Positions 1 to 6,151 of a stretch of DNA of 8,948 bases are shown here, one piece after another (position 1 is the stretch's first letter; each line of letters begins with the position of its first letter). The notes below the pieces were generated by a model that saw nothing but the letters and a program-made list of their open reading frames with translations, did not search any database and was not told where the DNA came from. The DNA is from Bacillota bacterium (lineage in GTDB: Bacteria; Bacillota; Clostridia; Oscillospirales; Acutalibacteraceae): contig JAEWDK010000009.1 in assembly GCA_023390175.1 (NCBI GenBank), forward strand, positions 1-8,948. The letters run 5' to 3'. The position numbers and the translations under genes are program-made.

Positions 1-135
1 AATGTTGAATATGAAGGCTATTCGAATATATCATTAACCACTGCTGTATATGGGGCTGTTGGAGATTTATCTTATGCTAGAGTAGCAGTACTAGCATCCT
101 TATTTAAGGAAGCAAGCTATAAACCAATACAATGA
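1..135 (+). CDS. 3' end of an unidentified gene (partial at the left edge)
   Basis: Frame 1 is open from the first base of the window and ends at a TGA at 133-135, giving 44 residues that finish in SYKPIQ. The stretch includes a small, mildly hydrophobic segment (TTAVYGAVGDLSYARVAVLA) that could be a buried helix of a globular domain. I do not recognise the family, and the start lies outside the window. No convincing terminator follows. A weak hairpin at about 136-173 has no T-run. Because the DNA immediately downstream is decayed, this could be an intact gene's end or another fragment. Confidence 0.45.
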   Translation, partial: NVEYEGYSNISLTTAVYGAVGDLSYARVAVLASLFKEASYKPIQ

Positions 136-454
136 CAGTAACTAATATATCTTCTAAAAAGGAAGTATTACTGATAAATGAAGATTAAAAAAGCAGTTAA
201 GTAAGCATAAAACAATGATTGGCCCAAAAGAATGATATTTGAATGGTGCACTGCCTGCCTCTGTTAATCAGAAGAGAGCCAACGTTTCTGTACAACGGTG
301 GTATGGATAATATAGCATACCTGCTGCTCCGTATATTGTAGAAAAGTGATACAGATGGTTTTATTATGGTTAACTTTAATATTGTATATATTCATGCACC
401 GATGATGAATCAGACAGTGGGAGAAGGAGCAAACAAAGAGAAATATCTAGATCA
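136..454. other. Gene-poor stretch with no recognisable feature
   Basis: About 320 AT-rich bases with frequent stops in all frames. I see no RNA gene, clear promoter or terminator. The last 30 or so bases before 455 stay open in the frame of the transposase remnant that follows and may be its decayed upstream part, but the residues are not convincing. It most likely represents eroded mobile-element or intergenic DNA. Confidence 0.5.
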
Positions 455-682
455 ATGGTTAATGTAACAGAGGCGTGTGGGTTTCATTTCTCACACACCG
501 ATAGGAAAAGTGTGTATGGTCACCAAGTCCCAGATCCCCATAACTCTTCCTATATGCATTGTGATAGCTGGTCACGTCTAAGAAAGATCATGCATGCTGC
601 CCTAGAAAAGGGACATCACCTCATCAGTGTGCTTAAAAACAACCGAATCCTGTATCCGCAGGGAGATATTAACAATACTTAG
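455..682 (+). pseudogene. Remnant of a DDE-type (IS4/IS701-like) transposase, internally deleted
   Basis: The 75-residue reading frame carries two blocks typical of DDE transposases of the IS4/IS701 kind. The first is CGFHFSHTDRKSVYGHQ (residues about 8-24), the region just after the first catalytic Asp. The second is CDSWSRLRKIMHAALEKGHH followed by LKNNRILYPQG (about 36-71), around the second catalytic Asp in the CDSW motif. In intact members these blocks are separated by several tens of residues; here only about 11 residues lie between them, so an internal deletion is evident. The N-terminal domain with the first Asp and the C-terminal part with the catalytic Glu are missing. It cannot be functional. 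Family placement is by motif memory only. It runs directly into the first copy of the 165-bp repeat. Confidence 0.7.
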
Positions 683-845
683 ACATAGCAGGATACGAAA
701 GATTACCAGTGTGACTAGGATAACTATATATACTTTGAGAACTAAGGAGTACTATAAAAATGGTACTCCTTTTTTGTTACGGGAAAGTACTTCTGACGAT
801 GTCATTAAAAACATAAAGACCTTCTTCAAATTTGTAATCATCAAG
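681..845. repeat. Copy 1 of a ~165-bp repeat carrying two convergent gene tails and a terminator
   Basis: This segment aligns with 7491-7654 over its whole length, with roughly four in five bases identical by eye and only single-base gaps. The left half (681-757) corresponds to the plus-strand reading frame that ends ...YIYFENKGVL in copy 2, but here it is broken by TGA and TAA codons and a one-base insertion near 720. The centre holds the same hairpin terminator. The right half (777-845) encodes, on the minus strand, the conserved end ...NDIVRSTF of a second protein. Both copies are in the same orientation, about 6.8 kb apart, so they are direct repeats. Each looks like the junction between two converging genes, kept as a scar. 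Confidence 0.8.
744..775 (+). terminator. Rho-independent terminator in repeat copy 1
   Basis: Positions 744-752 (AAGGAGTAC) pair perfectly with 763-771 (GTACTCCTT) around a 10-base loop, and the T-run continues to 775. The T-run serves the plus strand; on the minus strand the hairpin is not followed by a T-run. It sits where the plus-strand gene tail ends, which fits termination of that lost gene. Confidence 0.75.
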
Positions 846-878
846 GTCGTCATTTTTGATAAAGATGTAATACATATC
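777..878 (-). pseudogene. C-terminal fragment of an unknown minus-strand gene, cut by the IS66 element
   Basis: Reading the minus strand from 878 down to the TAA at 777 gives 33 residues without a stop, including KNDDLDDYKFEEGLYVFND and ending IVRSTFP. The insertion-sequence tip lies directly at its upstream side, at 879, so the gene body has been removed or displaced. The second repeat copy (7585-7653, minus strand) encodes a related tail with the same DKFE.G.Y..NDIVRSTF pattern. The amino-acid pattern is kept while bases differ, which argues that this was real protein. I do not recognise the family. The continuation is not found on the other side of the insertion sequence. Confidence 0.5.
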
Positions 879-898
879 GTAAGCGCATAGTTTCGGGG
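879..898 (+). repeat. Left terminal inverted repeat of the IS66 element
   Basis: Matches the reverse complement of 3500-3519 at 18 of 20 positions; the first 15 bases are identical. Position 21 (T) also matches. Confidence 0.93.
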
Positions 899-918
899 TA
901 TGGCTCAAAATTTATTTT

Positions 919-940
919 CGAATCCTATTGCTAGGATCCG
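919..940 (-). other. GNRA-capped hairpin downstream of tnpC
   Basis: On the minus strand, a 9-bp stem (with one G-U pair) closes a GCAA tetraloop. It begins 14 bases after the tnpC stop and ends about 40 bases before the IS tip. It is followed by an A-rich then T-containing stretch rather than a clean T-run, so it is not a textbook terminator. It may stabilise the transposase mRNA end or limit read-through. Confidence 0.4.
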
Positions 941-961
941 GGAATGCAAGCATTTTACTCC
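940..961 (+). repeat. Subterminal inverted repeat of IS66, left copy
   Basis: Contains GAATGCAAGCATTTTACTCC, located 62-83 bases in from the left tip. The same motif, with four differences over 23 bases, lies 62-83 bases in from the right tip in inverted orientation (3437-3458). It overlaps the last codons and stop of tnpC. The identical distance suggests a transposase-binding site belonging to the functional ends. Confidence 0.7.
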
Positions 962-2556
962 ATTTTGTTCTTGCAAAGTTCTTGGACTGTTTTATCCCAA
1001 GGCGTAAGTTTTGCTATCTCATCGTCTGACATGTCTTTACTGGGACGATTCTCTAGCAAGAACTTCAGATATTCATATAGATTTAAGTCATACGCCTTTG
1101 CCATCTCTATGATGGTGAGATAGAGAGAATTCGCTGTCGCTCCTTCCGGAGTATCTGAAAAGAGCCAGTTTTTCCGGCCTACAGTTACTGGACGGATTGA
1201 ATTTTCACTAAGGTTATTGCTCAGGCTGCACCGGCCATCTTCCAGATATGTCATAAGAAAGTCTCGACGGTTTTTGATATATGTGATCGCTTTTTTAAGT
1301 TTAGAATTATCCCCGGGAGTGACTTGATTTGCCCACGCCAAGAAGCCCTCAACGACTGGTTTTTGGTCTTTGAGGCGACGATTTCCCATCTGTTTGTATG
1401 AGAGCTCTTTTTCCTTATAGATTCGCTCATACTCGAATAGCTTATTGCAATACAAGACTCCCTGTACGGCCGGATGACTGTAATCCTTCTCATGGCCTTT
1501 TGGGATAGCCTCCAATAGATATCTCCTGATATGCGCAAAGCAACAGCAGCGCCTGGCTTCATTCACCTTATTGTAGCCCTGGTATGCATCTGCCATTAGA
1601 TAAAATCCAGGTTCAATACCCTTTAGGAATTGTTTGATGTTTTCTCCTGCTCTTGTGGGGGTGTAATTATAGAGGATGATTGGATTTAATCCATCTTCGC
1701 CAGTTCGGACAACCCATAGATATGATTTTGTCTGTGCCCTTCGGTCCTCCTCTTTTAATACCTGGATTGGTGTCTCGTCCATCATAAGGAATCTACGTTT
1801 TAGCAGTTCCCTATGAAAGTAATCATACAGCGGCTTTATATATTCAATGCCAACTATGATAATCCAGTGTGCCATAGATGACCGCCCTATTGGAGCGCTC
1901 ATCTGCAGGAAATCCTGCTCCTGACGATAAAGAGGGATGTACAATCCGTACTTTCGATAAATGATATATGCCAACAGAGATTCTGAAACATAACTTCCGG
2001 GAATCAATGCAGGAGTTCCATTATCCTTTATAAACTGTGGCTCCTCCGTATCCTTGCACTCTGGACATGTATACGTGGTTGCCATGTATTCAATACGCTC
2101 CAGCTTTGGCGGAGTATAAATGATTTCGCTACGGATCAGTTCTGTTCCAATTTGAATCATTTGGGTTCCACAGATTGGGCATGCTTTTTCCTCTTTGGTC
2201 AGTGTATCTACATTTATCTGTCTGGTTGGAATGTTCTTAAATTGTTCTGCTAAAGTAGGTTTCTTTTTTCGAGATTTCTTTGGAGAAGGGACAACTTCCG
2301 GCTCGATTAGCTCCACCGGTCTCTCGTCCTCTGTAAGATTATCAAAAAGGTTCAATTGGCCTGCAACGTCATCCACGCGGCGTTCACTGGAAGCACCAAA
2401 ATACTTCTGGCGAAACCAAGCCAGTTCAGATTTAAGATTATCATTTTCAGCCTGCTGTTTATTCAATGCTTCCACAAGTGTTTTGATCGTAGTATTTAGC
2501 CTAGAAATCATATCTTTAAGTTCAATGAGCTGGATATCTTTACTACTGTTCGCCAC
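955..2556 (-). CDS. tnpC: IS66 family transposase TnpC
   Basis: The 533-residue DDE transposase performs strand cleavage and transfer for the IS66 element. From the N-terminus it has a Leu-rich coiled coil (about 9-45), the AWFRQKYFGASSERR signature of IS66 (46-60), a zinc-binding pair CPIC/CPEC (Cys126/129 and 164/167), and then the catalytic domain. The catalytic acids appear to be Asp260 in MMDETPIQ, Asp323 in LMADAYQGY and Glu451 in NNLSENSIRP. A C-terminal IS66 tail follows. I chose the GTG at 2556 because AAGGAG lies 7 bases upstream. An upstream in-frame ATG at 2622 would add an unlikely hydrophobic leader (MVLLAFSLFLWYTF) encoded by the tnpB-tnpC gap. Length and motifs are complete, so it is probably active. 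Confidence 0.95.
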   Translation of the reverse strand: MANSSKDIQLIELKDMISRLNTTIKTLVEALNKQQAENDNLKSELAWFRQKYFGASSERRVDDVAGQLNLFDNLTEDERPVELIEPEVVPSPKKSRKKKPTLAEQFKNIPTRQINVDTLTKEEKACPICGTQMIQIGTELIRSEIIYTPPKLERIEYMATTYTCPECKDTEEPQFIKDNGTPALIPGSYVSESLLAYIIYRKYGLYIPLYRQEQDFLQMSAPIGRSSMAHWIIIVGIEYIKPLYDYFHRELLKRRFLMMDETPIQVLKEEDRRAQTKSYLWVVRTGEDGLNPIILYNYTPTRAGENIKQFLKGIEPGFYLMADAYQGYNKVNEARRCCCFAHIRRYLLEAIPKGHEKDYSHPAVQGVLYCNKLFEYERIYKEKELSYKQMGNRRLKDQKPVVEGFLAWANQVTPGDNSKLKKAITYIKNRRDFLMTYLEDGRCSLSNNLSENSIRPVTVGRKNWLFSDTPEGATANSLYLTIIEMAKAYDLNLYEYLKFLLENRPSKDMSDDEIAKLTPWDKTVQELCKNKME

Positions 2557-2627
2557 GTTTTTGCTCCTTAGTTTACTATTAAAAGTATACCATAAAAAGA
2601 GCGAAAAAGCCAGTAAAACCAAGGGTT

Positions 2628-2972
2628 TCAGCCAGTTTTAAGAGCCTTTGGCTGCTCGATTTCAAGCCCCGTCATAAGCCAGTCGAATTGTTGCCAGGTA
2701 ATGTTTTTTGCCTCATTGCTATTTCTTGGCCATCGGTACTTGCCTTGAACAACGTCAAGCCGTTTATAGAGAAGAACCATTCCGTCAGGTTCTCGGAGTA
2801 AAACCTTGATTCGGTCACATCGTCTGCCACAGAATAGATAAATTGATCTGGCATCCGGTTCCGCTTTCAACTGGTCTAGAATGATGGCGTAGAGTCCATC
2901 TATGGACTTATGCATATCAGTATAGCCTGTAATGATATAGATGTTGGTTGCTGAGGAAATATCACCTAGCAC
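2628..2972 (-). CDS. tnpB: IS66 family accessory protein TnpB (IS66 Orf2-like)
   Basis: The 114-residue protein has the IS66 Orf2 pattern: an N-terminal LGDISSATNIYIITGYTDMH block, then KSIDGL, IYLFCGRR, the CDRIKVLLREPDGMVLLYKR segment, and a GKYRWP motif. Most IS66 elements need this protein for transposition; its biochemical role is unsettled, and it is unrelated to the IS200/IS605 RNA-guided TnpB. I prefer the GTG at 2972 as start: GGGAGG lies 9 bases before it and it yields the usual start-to-motif distance. The ATG at 2993 would add seven residues. The GTG overlaps the end of tnpA by 7 bases, implying translational coupling. Confidence 0.92.
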   Translation of the reverse strand: MLGDISSATNIYIITGYTDMHKSIDGLYAIILDQLKAEPDARSIYLFCGRRCDRIKVLLREPDGMVLLYKRLDVVQGKYRWPRNSNEAKNITWQQFDWLMTGLEIEQPKALKTG

Positions 2973-3385
2973 AACATAGCACCTCCCATGCATTTGAGAG
3001 TAGTTTCGATCAGGTTTTTATCTGTGTTATTAAAGAAGCGGATTGTTGCATTGCCAATCAGAATTTCAACCGTAGGCAACTCTTTGGTAGCAAGATCCGG
3101 AACAATGCAAGCATTTCGCTCTACTTGCAAAGGAGCAGGCATTGATGCCGAATTCGGCATTAAGTTAACCTTCACCACTTCCTGCAAAGGAGCTGATGTT
3201 TTCTTTCCTTGATCAGATAACATGGGGATTACCATTCCACGCTTACGAAGTCTACTGATCCAGTTATAAAAGGTACCTGGATTAATATCATTCATTTGGC
3301 ACCATTGATAGTCTGAGAGGCCGCTTTGTCGGCACTCCATGATGAGCTGAAACTGCTCATCGGCAGAAATTCGTTTTGCTCTCAT
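2966..3385 (-). CDS. tnpA: IS66 family accessory protein TnpA (helix-turn-helix)
   Basis: The 139-residue protein has an N-terminal helix-turn-helix (QFQLIMECRQSGLSDYQW followed by CQMNDINPGTFYNWISRLRKRG, about residues 11-50), as in the TnpA/Orf1 proteins of IS66 elements, which probably bind the element's ends. The C-terminal half is variable and Pro/Ser/Lys-rich, then a short beta-rich end around VEILIGNATIRF. I chose the ATG at 3385, preceded by GGAG at 10 bases. The alternative ATG at 3454 would translate the subterminal DNA repeats and is unlikely. It is the first gene of the tnpABC operon and overlaps tnpB. Confidence 0.9.
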   Translation of the reverse strand: MRAKRISADEQFQLIMECRQSGLSDYQWCQMNDINPGTFYNWISRLRKRGMVIPMLSDQGKKTSAPLQEVVKVNLMPNSASMPAPLQVERNACIVPDLATKELPTVEILIGNATIRFFNNTDKNLIETTLKCMGGAMLC

Positions 3386-3404
3386 AATTGCTAGTCTCCG
3401 AAAT

Positions 3405-3426
3405 AGAGTAAAATGCTTGCATTCTC
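3405..3426 (-). repeat. Additional internal copy of the IS66 subterminal motif
   Basis: On the minus strand it reads GAATGCAAGCATTTTACTCT, almost identical to the left-end copy at 940-961. It lies 32 bases (about three helix turns) from the right-end copy, in the same orientation and within the tnpA leader. This places it well to bind a regulator or transposase between the promoter and the tnpA start. Confidence 0.65.
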
Positions 3427-3436
3427 GCAAAGGATT

Positions 3437-3458
3437 GGAGTAAAACGCTCGCATTTCC
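3437..3458 (-). repeat. Subterminal inverted repeat of IS66, right copy
   Basis: On the minus strand it reads GAAATGCGAGCGTTTTACTCC, 62-83 bases from the right tip, the same distance as the left copy. It lies in the tnpA leader between the putative promoter and start codon. Confidence 0.7.
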
Positions 3459-3466
3459 TGATAACA

Positions 3467-3495
3467 ATTATAGCGATAAATGGCGCTAATTAAAA
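3467..3495 (-). promoter_or_regulatory. Candidate tnpABC promoter
   Basis: A perfect TATAAT on the minus strand (3467-3472) lies 17 bases downstream of TTTTAA (3490-3495), a poor -35. The position, inside the right end and about 80 bases upstream of the tnpA start, is where an IS66 operon promoter is expected. The support is the -10 box only. Confidence 0.4.
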
Positions 3496-3499
3496 TCCA

Positions 3500-3519
3500 C
3501 CCTTAAACTATGCGCTTAC
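3500..3519 (-). repeat. Right terminal inverted repeat of the IS66 element
   Basis: The reverse complement reads GTAAGCGCATAGTTTAAGGG and matches the left tip except at two positions. The element ends at 3519; the next bases are ATTACAAT, which do not duplicate the left flank. Confidence 0.93.
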
Positions 3520-3604
3520 ATTACAATGAACAGAATTAAAGCGTAAAGCTGTCGGGGTACTTGTTTTCTTTCGTCTCGATTTTCTTTCTCAATCATATCG
3601 AATC

Positions 3605-3633
3605 TTGATAAACAGACTTAATGGAGATACAAT
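3605..3633 (+). promoter_or_regulatory. Sigma-A-type promoter of the ArsR redox operon
   Basis: TTGATA (3605-3610) and TACAAT (3628-3633) are separated by exactly 17 bases, each one mismatch from consensus. Transcription would start near 3640, about 38 bases before the ArsR gene. An ArsR repressor would be expected to bind over or just after this promoter, but I cannot point to a convincing palindrome. The IS66 element ends 85 bases upstream, so it leaves the promoter intact. Confidence 0.75.
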
Positions 3634-3677
3634 GGTCTAAACAAAGGAACGATTAAACTTATTGACGAGGTAATATT

Positions 3678-4013
3678 ATGGATGGAAAAGCAATGCTAAA
3701 CCAATTTGCTGCTTGTCGCAAGCTGCTGAGTGCAATTGGCGACGAAACACGGCAGATAATAATCACTGTACTCGCCAGCGCTGACTGCAAAGAGGGTTTG
3801 CGCGTGGGGGAGATAACCGAAAGGACGCATTTATCCCGCCCTGCCGTGTCGCATCACCTTAAAATTCTGCTTGATACTGAAGTGATCGGGCTGCGCCGAC
3901 AAGCCACAATGAACTTTTATTATCTGGAACTCGGCGGGGCTTGGGGTGAACTTGTAACTCTTGTGAACCATATTGAGGAACTCCGTAAAATTTGTGAATG
4001 CGAGGAAGAATAA
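3678..4013 (+). CDS. ArsR-family winged-helix transcriptional regulator
   Basis: The 111-residue protein has the compact ArsR/SmtB fold: an N-terminal helix with LLSAIGDETRQIIITVL (16-32), a recognition helix-turn-helix VGEITERTHLSRPAVSHHLK (43-62), and a wing IGLRRQATMNFYYLEL (70-85). Such proteins are usually dimeric repressors that release DNA on sensing a metal or other signal. The classical ELCVCDL arsenic/cadmium motif is absent (GLRVGEIT instead). Its cysteines are at 13, 37, 106 and 108, the last two forming a CEC near the C-terminus, a possible metal or redox site; this is inference. The start ATG has GAGG 7 bases upstream. It ends one base before the next gene, so it probably autoregulates the three-gene operon. 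Confidence 0.9.
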   Translation: MDGKAMLNQFAACRKLLSAIGDETRQIIITVLASADCKEGLRVGEITERTHLSRPAVSHHLKILLDTEVIGLRRQATMNFYYLELGGAWGELVTLVNHIEELRKICECEEE

Positions 4014-4014
4014 T

Positions 4015-5205
4015 ATGCAATATCGTGTTGACCCGAAATCGGGTAATAAACTGTCTGTGCTGGGCTTTGGTTGTATGCGATTCCCTCGTGGAATCAGCAT
4101 TGACTTTGCCAAAAGCGAAAAGCTGGTGCTTGATGCAATTGAAAGAGGAGTAAATTATTTCGACACCGCCTATATTTACGGAGGGAGCGAGGACACGCTC
4201 GGAGAAATTTTGTACAAAAATAATGTGCGCGAGAAGATTTTTCTTGCGACAAAATTGCCTCATGGCAAATGCAAAACCTATGAAGACTTCGACCGTTTGT
4301 TCAACGAACAGCTCAGACGACTGAAAACGGACTATATCGACTATTATCTGATTCATAATCTACCCGATATGGCGGCTTGGAACGCTGTGTCGGCAGTCGG
4401 CTTGGAGAAATGGCTCGCTGAAAAGAAGACAAGCGGACAAATTCGTCACGTCGGGTTTTCGTTTCACGGCACACAAGCTGCGTTTTTGGAGCTGCTTGAC
4501 GTGTACCCTTGGGAGTTTTGCCAGATCCAGTATAACTATATGAACGAGACCTATCAGGCGGGCCGACTTGGACTGCAAAAGGCTCATGAAAAAGGCCTGC
4601 CTGTGATTATTATGGAGCCTTTGTTGGGCGGTCGGCTTGCAAGTGGTGTCCCGAAAAAGGCTGTGAAGCTGTTCAGCGAGGCAAATCCTGACCTTACACC
4701 TGCCGCTTGGGCTATGAAGTGGCTGTGGAATCAGCCGGAGGTGACGGTAGTGCTGTCGGGGATGAATGCTTCCGAGCAGCTTGATGATAATATCAGCACC
4801 GCCGAAAATGCGATTGTCGACTCGCTTGCGGACAGCGAGCTTGCAGTATTTCGCAAAGTTAAAGCGGTGTTCGAGGAGAGCTACAAAGTGCCTTGTACGG
4901 GTTGCAACTACTGTATGCCCTGCCCCAAAAACGTGAATATCCCCGGATGCTTTGCGGCATACAATGCAAGCTATGCAAACGGCTTTGTCACGGGGATGAC
5001 ACAGTATCTCACAAGCACGGATGCCCTTCATTCATCGGGCGGTATGCGGGTTACAAACTGCGTAAAATGCGGTGCTTGCGTGAAAAAATGTCCGCAGCAT
5101 ATCAACATACCATTAGAACTAGGCAACGTGAAGAAGAGATTAGAACCGTTTTGGTTCGGTGCGGCGCTGAAAATTGCAGGACAGATGACAGGAGGAAAAC
5201 AATGA
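4015..5205 (+). CDS. Aldo/keto reductase with C-terminal two-cluster ferredoxin domain
   Basis: The 396-residue protein joins an AKR barrel (about 10-285) to a ferredoxin-like tail. The AKR catalytic tetrad is visible: Asp50 and Tyr55 in FDTAYIYGG, Lys80 in ATKLP and His114 in YYLIHN. The tail has two cysteine sets, C294-x2-C297-x2-C300-x2-C303-P and C349-x2-C352-x2-C355-x3-C359-P, each fit for a [4Fe-4S] cluster. This fused family is common in anaerobic Bacillota; its substrates are mostly unknown. The clusters suggest electron exchange with a ferredoxin-type partner beside or instead of NAD(P)H. The start ATG lies one base after the ArsR stop, with GAGGA inside the ArsR end; an earlier in-frame ATG at 3973 would overlap ArsR by 41 bases. 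No signal peptide is visible, so it is likely cytoplasmic. Confidence 0.92.
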   Translation: MQYRVDPKSGNKLSVLGFGCMRFPRGISIDFAKSEKLVLDAIERGVNYFDTAYIYGGSEDTLGEILYKNNVREKIFLATKLPHGKCKTYEDFDRLFNEQLRRLKTDYIDYYLIHNLPDMAAWNAVSAVGLEKWLAEKKTSGQIRHVGFSFHGTQAAFLELLDVYPWEFCQIQYNYMNETYQAGRLGLQKAHEKGLPVIIMEPLLGGRLASGVPKKAVKLFSEANPDLTPAAWAMKWLWNQPEVTVVLSGMNASEQLDDNISTAENAIVDSLADSELAVFRKVKAVFEESYKVPCTGCNYCMPCPKNVNIPGCFAAYNASYANGFVTGMTQYLTSTDALHSSGGMRVTNCVKCGACVKKCPQHINIPLELGNVKKRLEPFWFGAALKIAGQMTGGKQ

Positions 5206-5972
5206 CTATTTTCTATTTTACATCCACAGGGAATTGCCTTGCTGTTGCAAAGAAAATCGGTAACGGTAACACGAAACTCATTTCTATTCCGCAAGTCGTT
5301 GGCAAACCAGACTTGGCTTTTGCAGACGATGTAATAGGTGTGGTCTTCCCGATTTACGGTTTTGGACTGCCGAAAATGGTGAAAAAGTTCCTTGAAACAG
5401 CAAAGCTTCAAGGAGCCTATATGTTCGCTATCGGTACCTACGGCAATCTTCCCGGCGCGTGTATGATGAATGTTCAGAGACTCGCCGAGCAGCATGGTTA
5501 CAAGTTTGACTATGCCGAAAGTCTGCTGATGGTTGACAATTATCTGCCGGGCTTTAATATAAATGACCAGGTTGCTAAGCTGCCGGAGAAACACGTTGAC
5601 GAAAATCTTGCACAGATCATAGCAGATATTCAAAACCGGAAAACGCTTGATGCTACGGTCGGAATCGGTTGGAGGTTCATGACTGCAATGATAAAACGTG
5701 GTGAAAATCTCTTAGTGAACGGCAAGCAGGGGCAGCGTTATGAAGTCAATCAAAATTGCAATCAGTGCGGTACCTGTTCAAAGGTCTGCCCTGCCGGAAA
5801 TATTACCGTTTCTGATAAAGTGATATTTGCAGATCAATGTGAAGGCTGCCTGGGTTGTGTCCACCTTTGCCCTAAAAATGCGATCCATTTGAGACATGAA
5901 AAGAATGAAGTAAGATGGCGCAACCCTGATGTTTCCTTGAAAGAGATGATTGCTGCGAATAACAGAAAATAA
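5202..5972 (+). CDS. EFR1-type flavodoxin/ferredoxin electron carrier
   Basis: The 256-residue protein begins with a flavodoxin-like domain whose FMN phosphate loop FTSTGN (6-11) follows the first strand, with VFPIYGFGLPKMVKKFL in the second conserved region and a YGNLPG flavin-loop-like segment. The C-terminus is a bacterial-type 2[4Fe-4S] ferredoxin: Cys186, 189, 192, 196 and Cys213, 216, 219, 223, each ending in CP. This layout matches the EFR1 family of predicted single-polypeptide FMN/Fe-S electron carriers. The ATG overlaps the reductase stop (ATGA) and has GGAGG 6 bases upstream, so the two proteins are probably made in balance and act as a redox pair. A far-upstream in-frame ATG at 4893 would read through the reductase gene in another frame and is rejected. 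Confidence 0.92.
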   Translation: MTIFYFTSTGNCLAVAKKIGNGNTKLISIPQVVGKPDLAFADDVIGVVFPIYGFGLPKMVKKFLETAKLQGAYMFAIGTYGNLPGACMMNVQRLAEQHGYKFDYAESLLMVDNYLPGFNINDQVAKLPEKHVDENLAQIIADIQNRKTLDATVGIGWRFMTAMIKRGENLLVNGKQGQRYEVNQNCNQCGTCSKVCPAGNITVSDKVIFADQCEGCLGCVHLCPKNAIHLRHEKNEVRWRNPDVSLKEMIAANNRK

Positions 5973-6032
5973 CTATACGTACATTAATCCTAATTTAAAA
6001 ATAGTATGTTGTGGCTTAAAGGGTAAAAATGG

Positions 6033-6090
6033 AAATATATAAGTATGAAAAATTGTGTCTTTGAAAATTTTCATGCTTATATATTTTTTT
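6033..6090 (+). terminator. Long hairpin terminator after the redox operon
   Basis: Positions 6033-6051 pair with 6068-6086 in a 19-bp stem with a single G-U pair, loop of 16 bases, followed by T to 6090. It lies about 60 bases after the EFR1 stop. The stem is very AT-rich and longer than usual, but the T-run makes a terminator the simplest reading. Confidence 0.8.
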
Positions 6091-6151
6091 ATCATTATGA
6101 ATTAGAATCAAACCCCGTATTTAATAGAGTTAGCTACTTTTATAATGAACT

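Larger units (their letters stand above)
879..3519 (-). mobile_element. Complete IS66-family insertion sequence (2641 bp)
   Basis: The element is bounded by inverted tips that begin GTAAGCGCATAGTTT on both strands (879-893 and, reversed, 3505-3519), the typical GTAA start of IS66 ends. It carries the three-gene IS66 set in order tnpA, tnpB, tnpC on the minus strand, with tnpA-tnpB overlap and no visible disruption, so it looks able to transpose. The family normally makes 8-bp target duplications, but the left flank (TACATATC) and right flank (ATTACAAT) do not match. That suggests the flanks were rearranged after insertion, for example by deletion or by recombination between two IS copies. Confidence 0.93.

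Noticed and set aside
136..173. A hairpin after the first partial gene as a terminator
   Set aside because: The stem is broken by a large internal loop and no T-run follows.
627..890. A plus-strand reading frame of 87 residues crossing the left repeat and IS tip
   Set aside because: It reads through the terminator and the IS end, and runs antisense to the conserved minus-strand tail.
2557..2622. A longer TnpC starting at 2622 with a hydrophobic N-terminus that looks like a membrane anchor
   Set aside because: The GTG at 2556 has a good AAGGAG at the right distance, and the extra residues come from the tnpB-tnpC gap.
2628..2972. TnpB as an RNA-guided nuclease of the IS200/IS605 type
   Set aside because: Only the name is shared; this is the small IS66 Orf2 protein with no RuvC motifs and no associated guide RNA element.
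3520..3596. A minus-strand start (MIEKENRDERKQVP...) as the 5' end of a gene interrupted by IS66
   Set aside because: It has no ribosome site, only 25 codons, and its frame does not join the minus-strand tail on the far side of the element.
3973..4014. Earlier start of the aldo/keto reductase overlapping the ArsR gene
   Set aside because: The ATG at 4015 has a ribosome site and starts the expected N-terminus of the family.
4893..5201. Long N-terminal extension of the EFR1 protein
   Set aside because: It is an out-of-frame reading of the reductase gene; the flavodoxin domain begins at the ATG at 5202 with GGAGG upstream.
3859..5633. Long minus-strand frames opposite the redox operon
   Set aside because: They are antisense shadows of three well-supported genes and show no family motifs.
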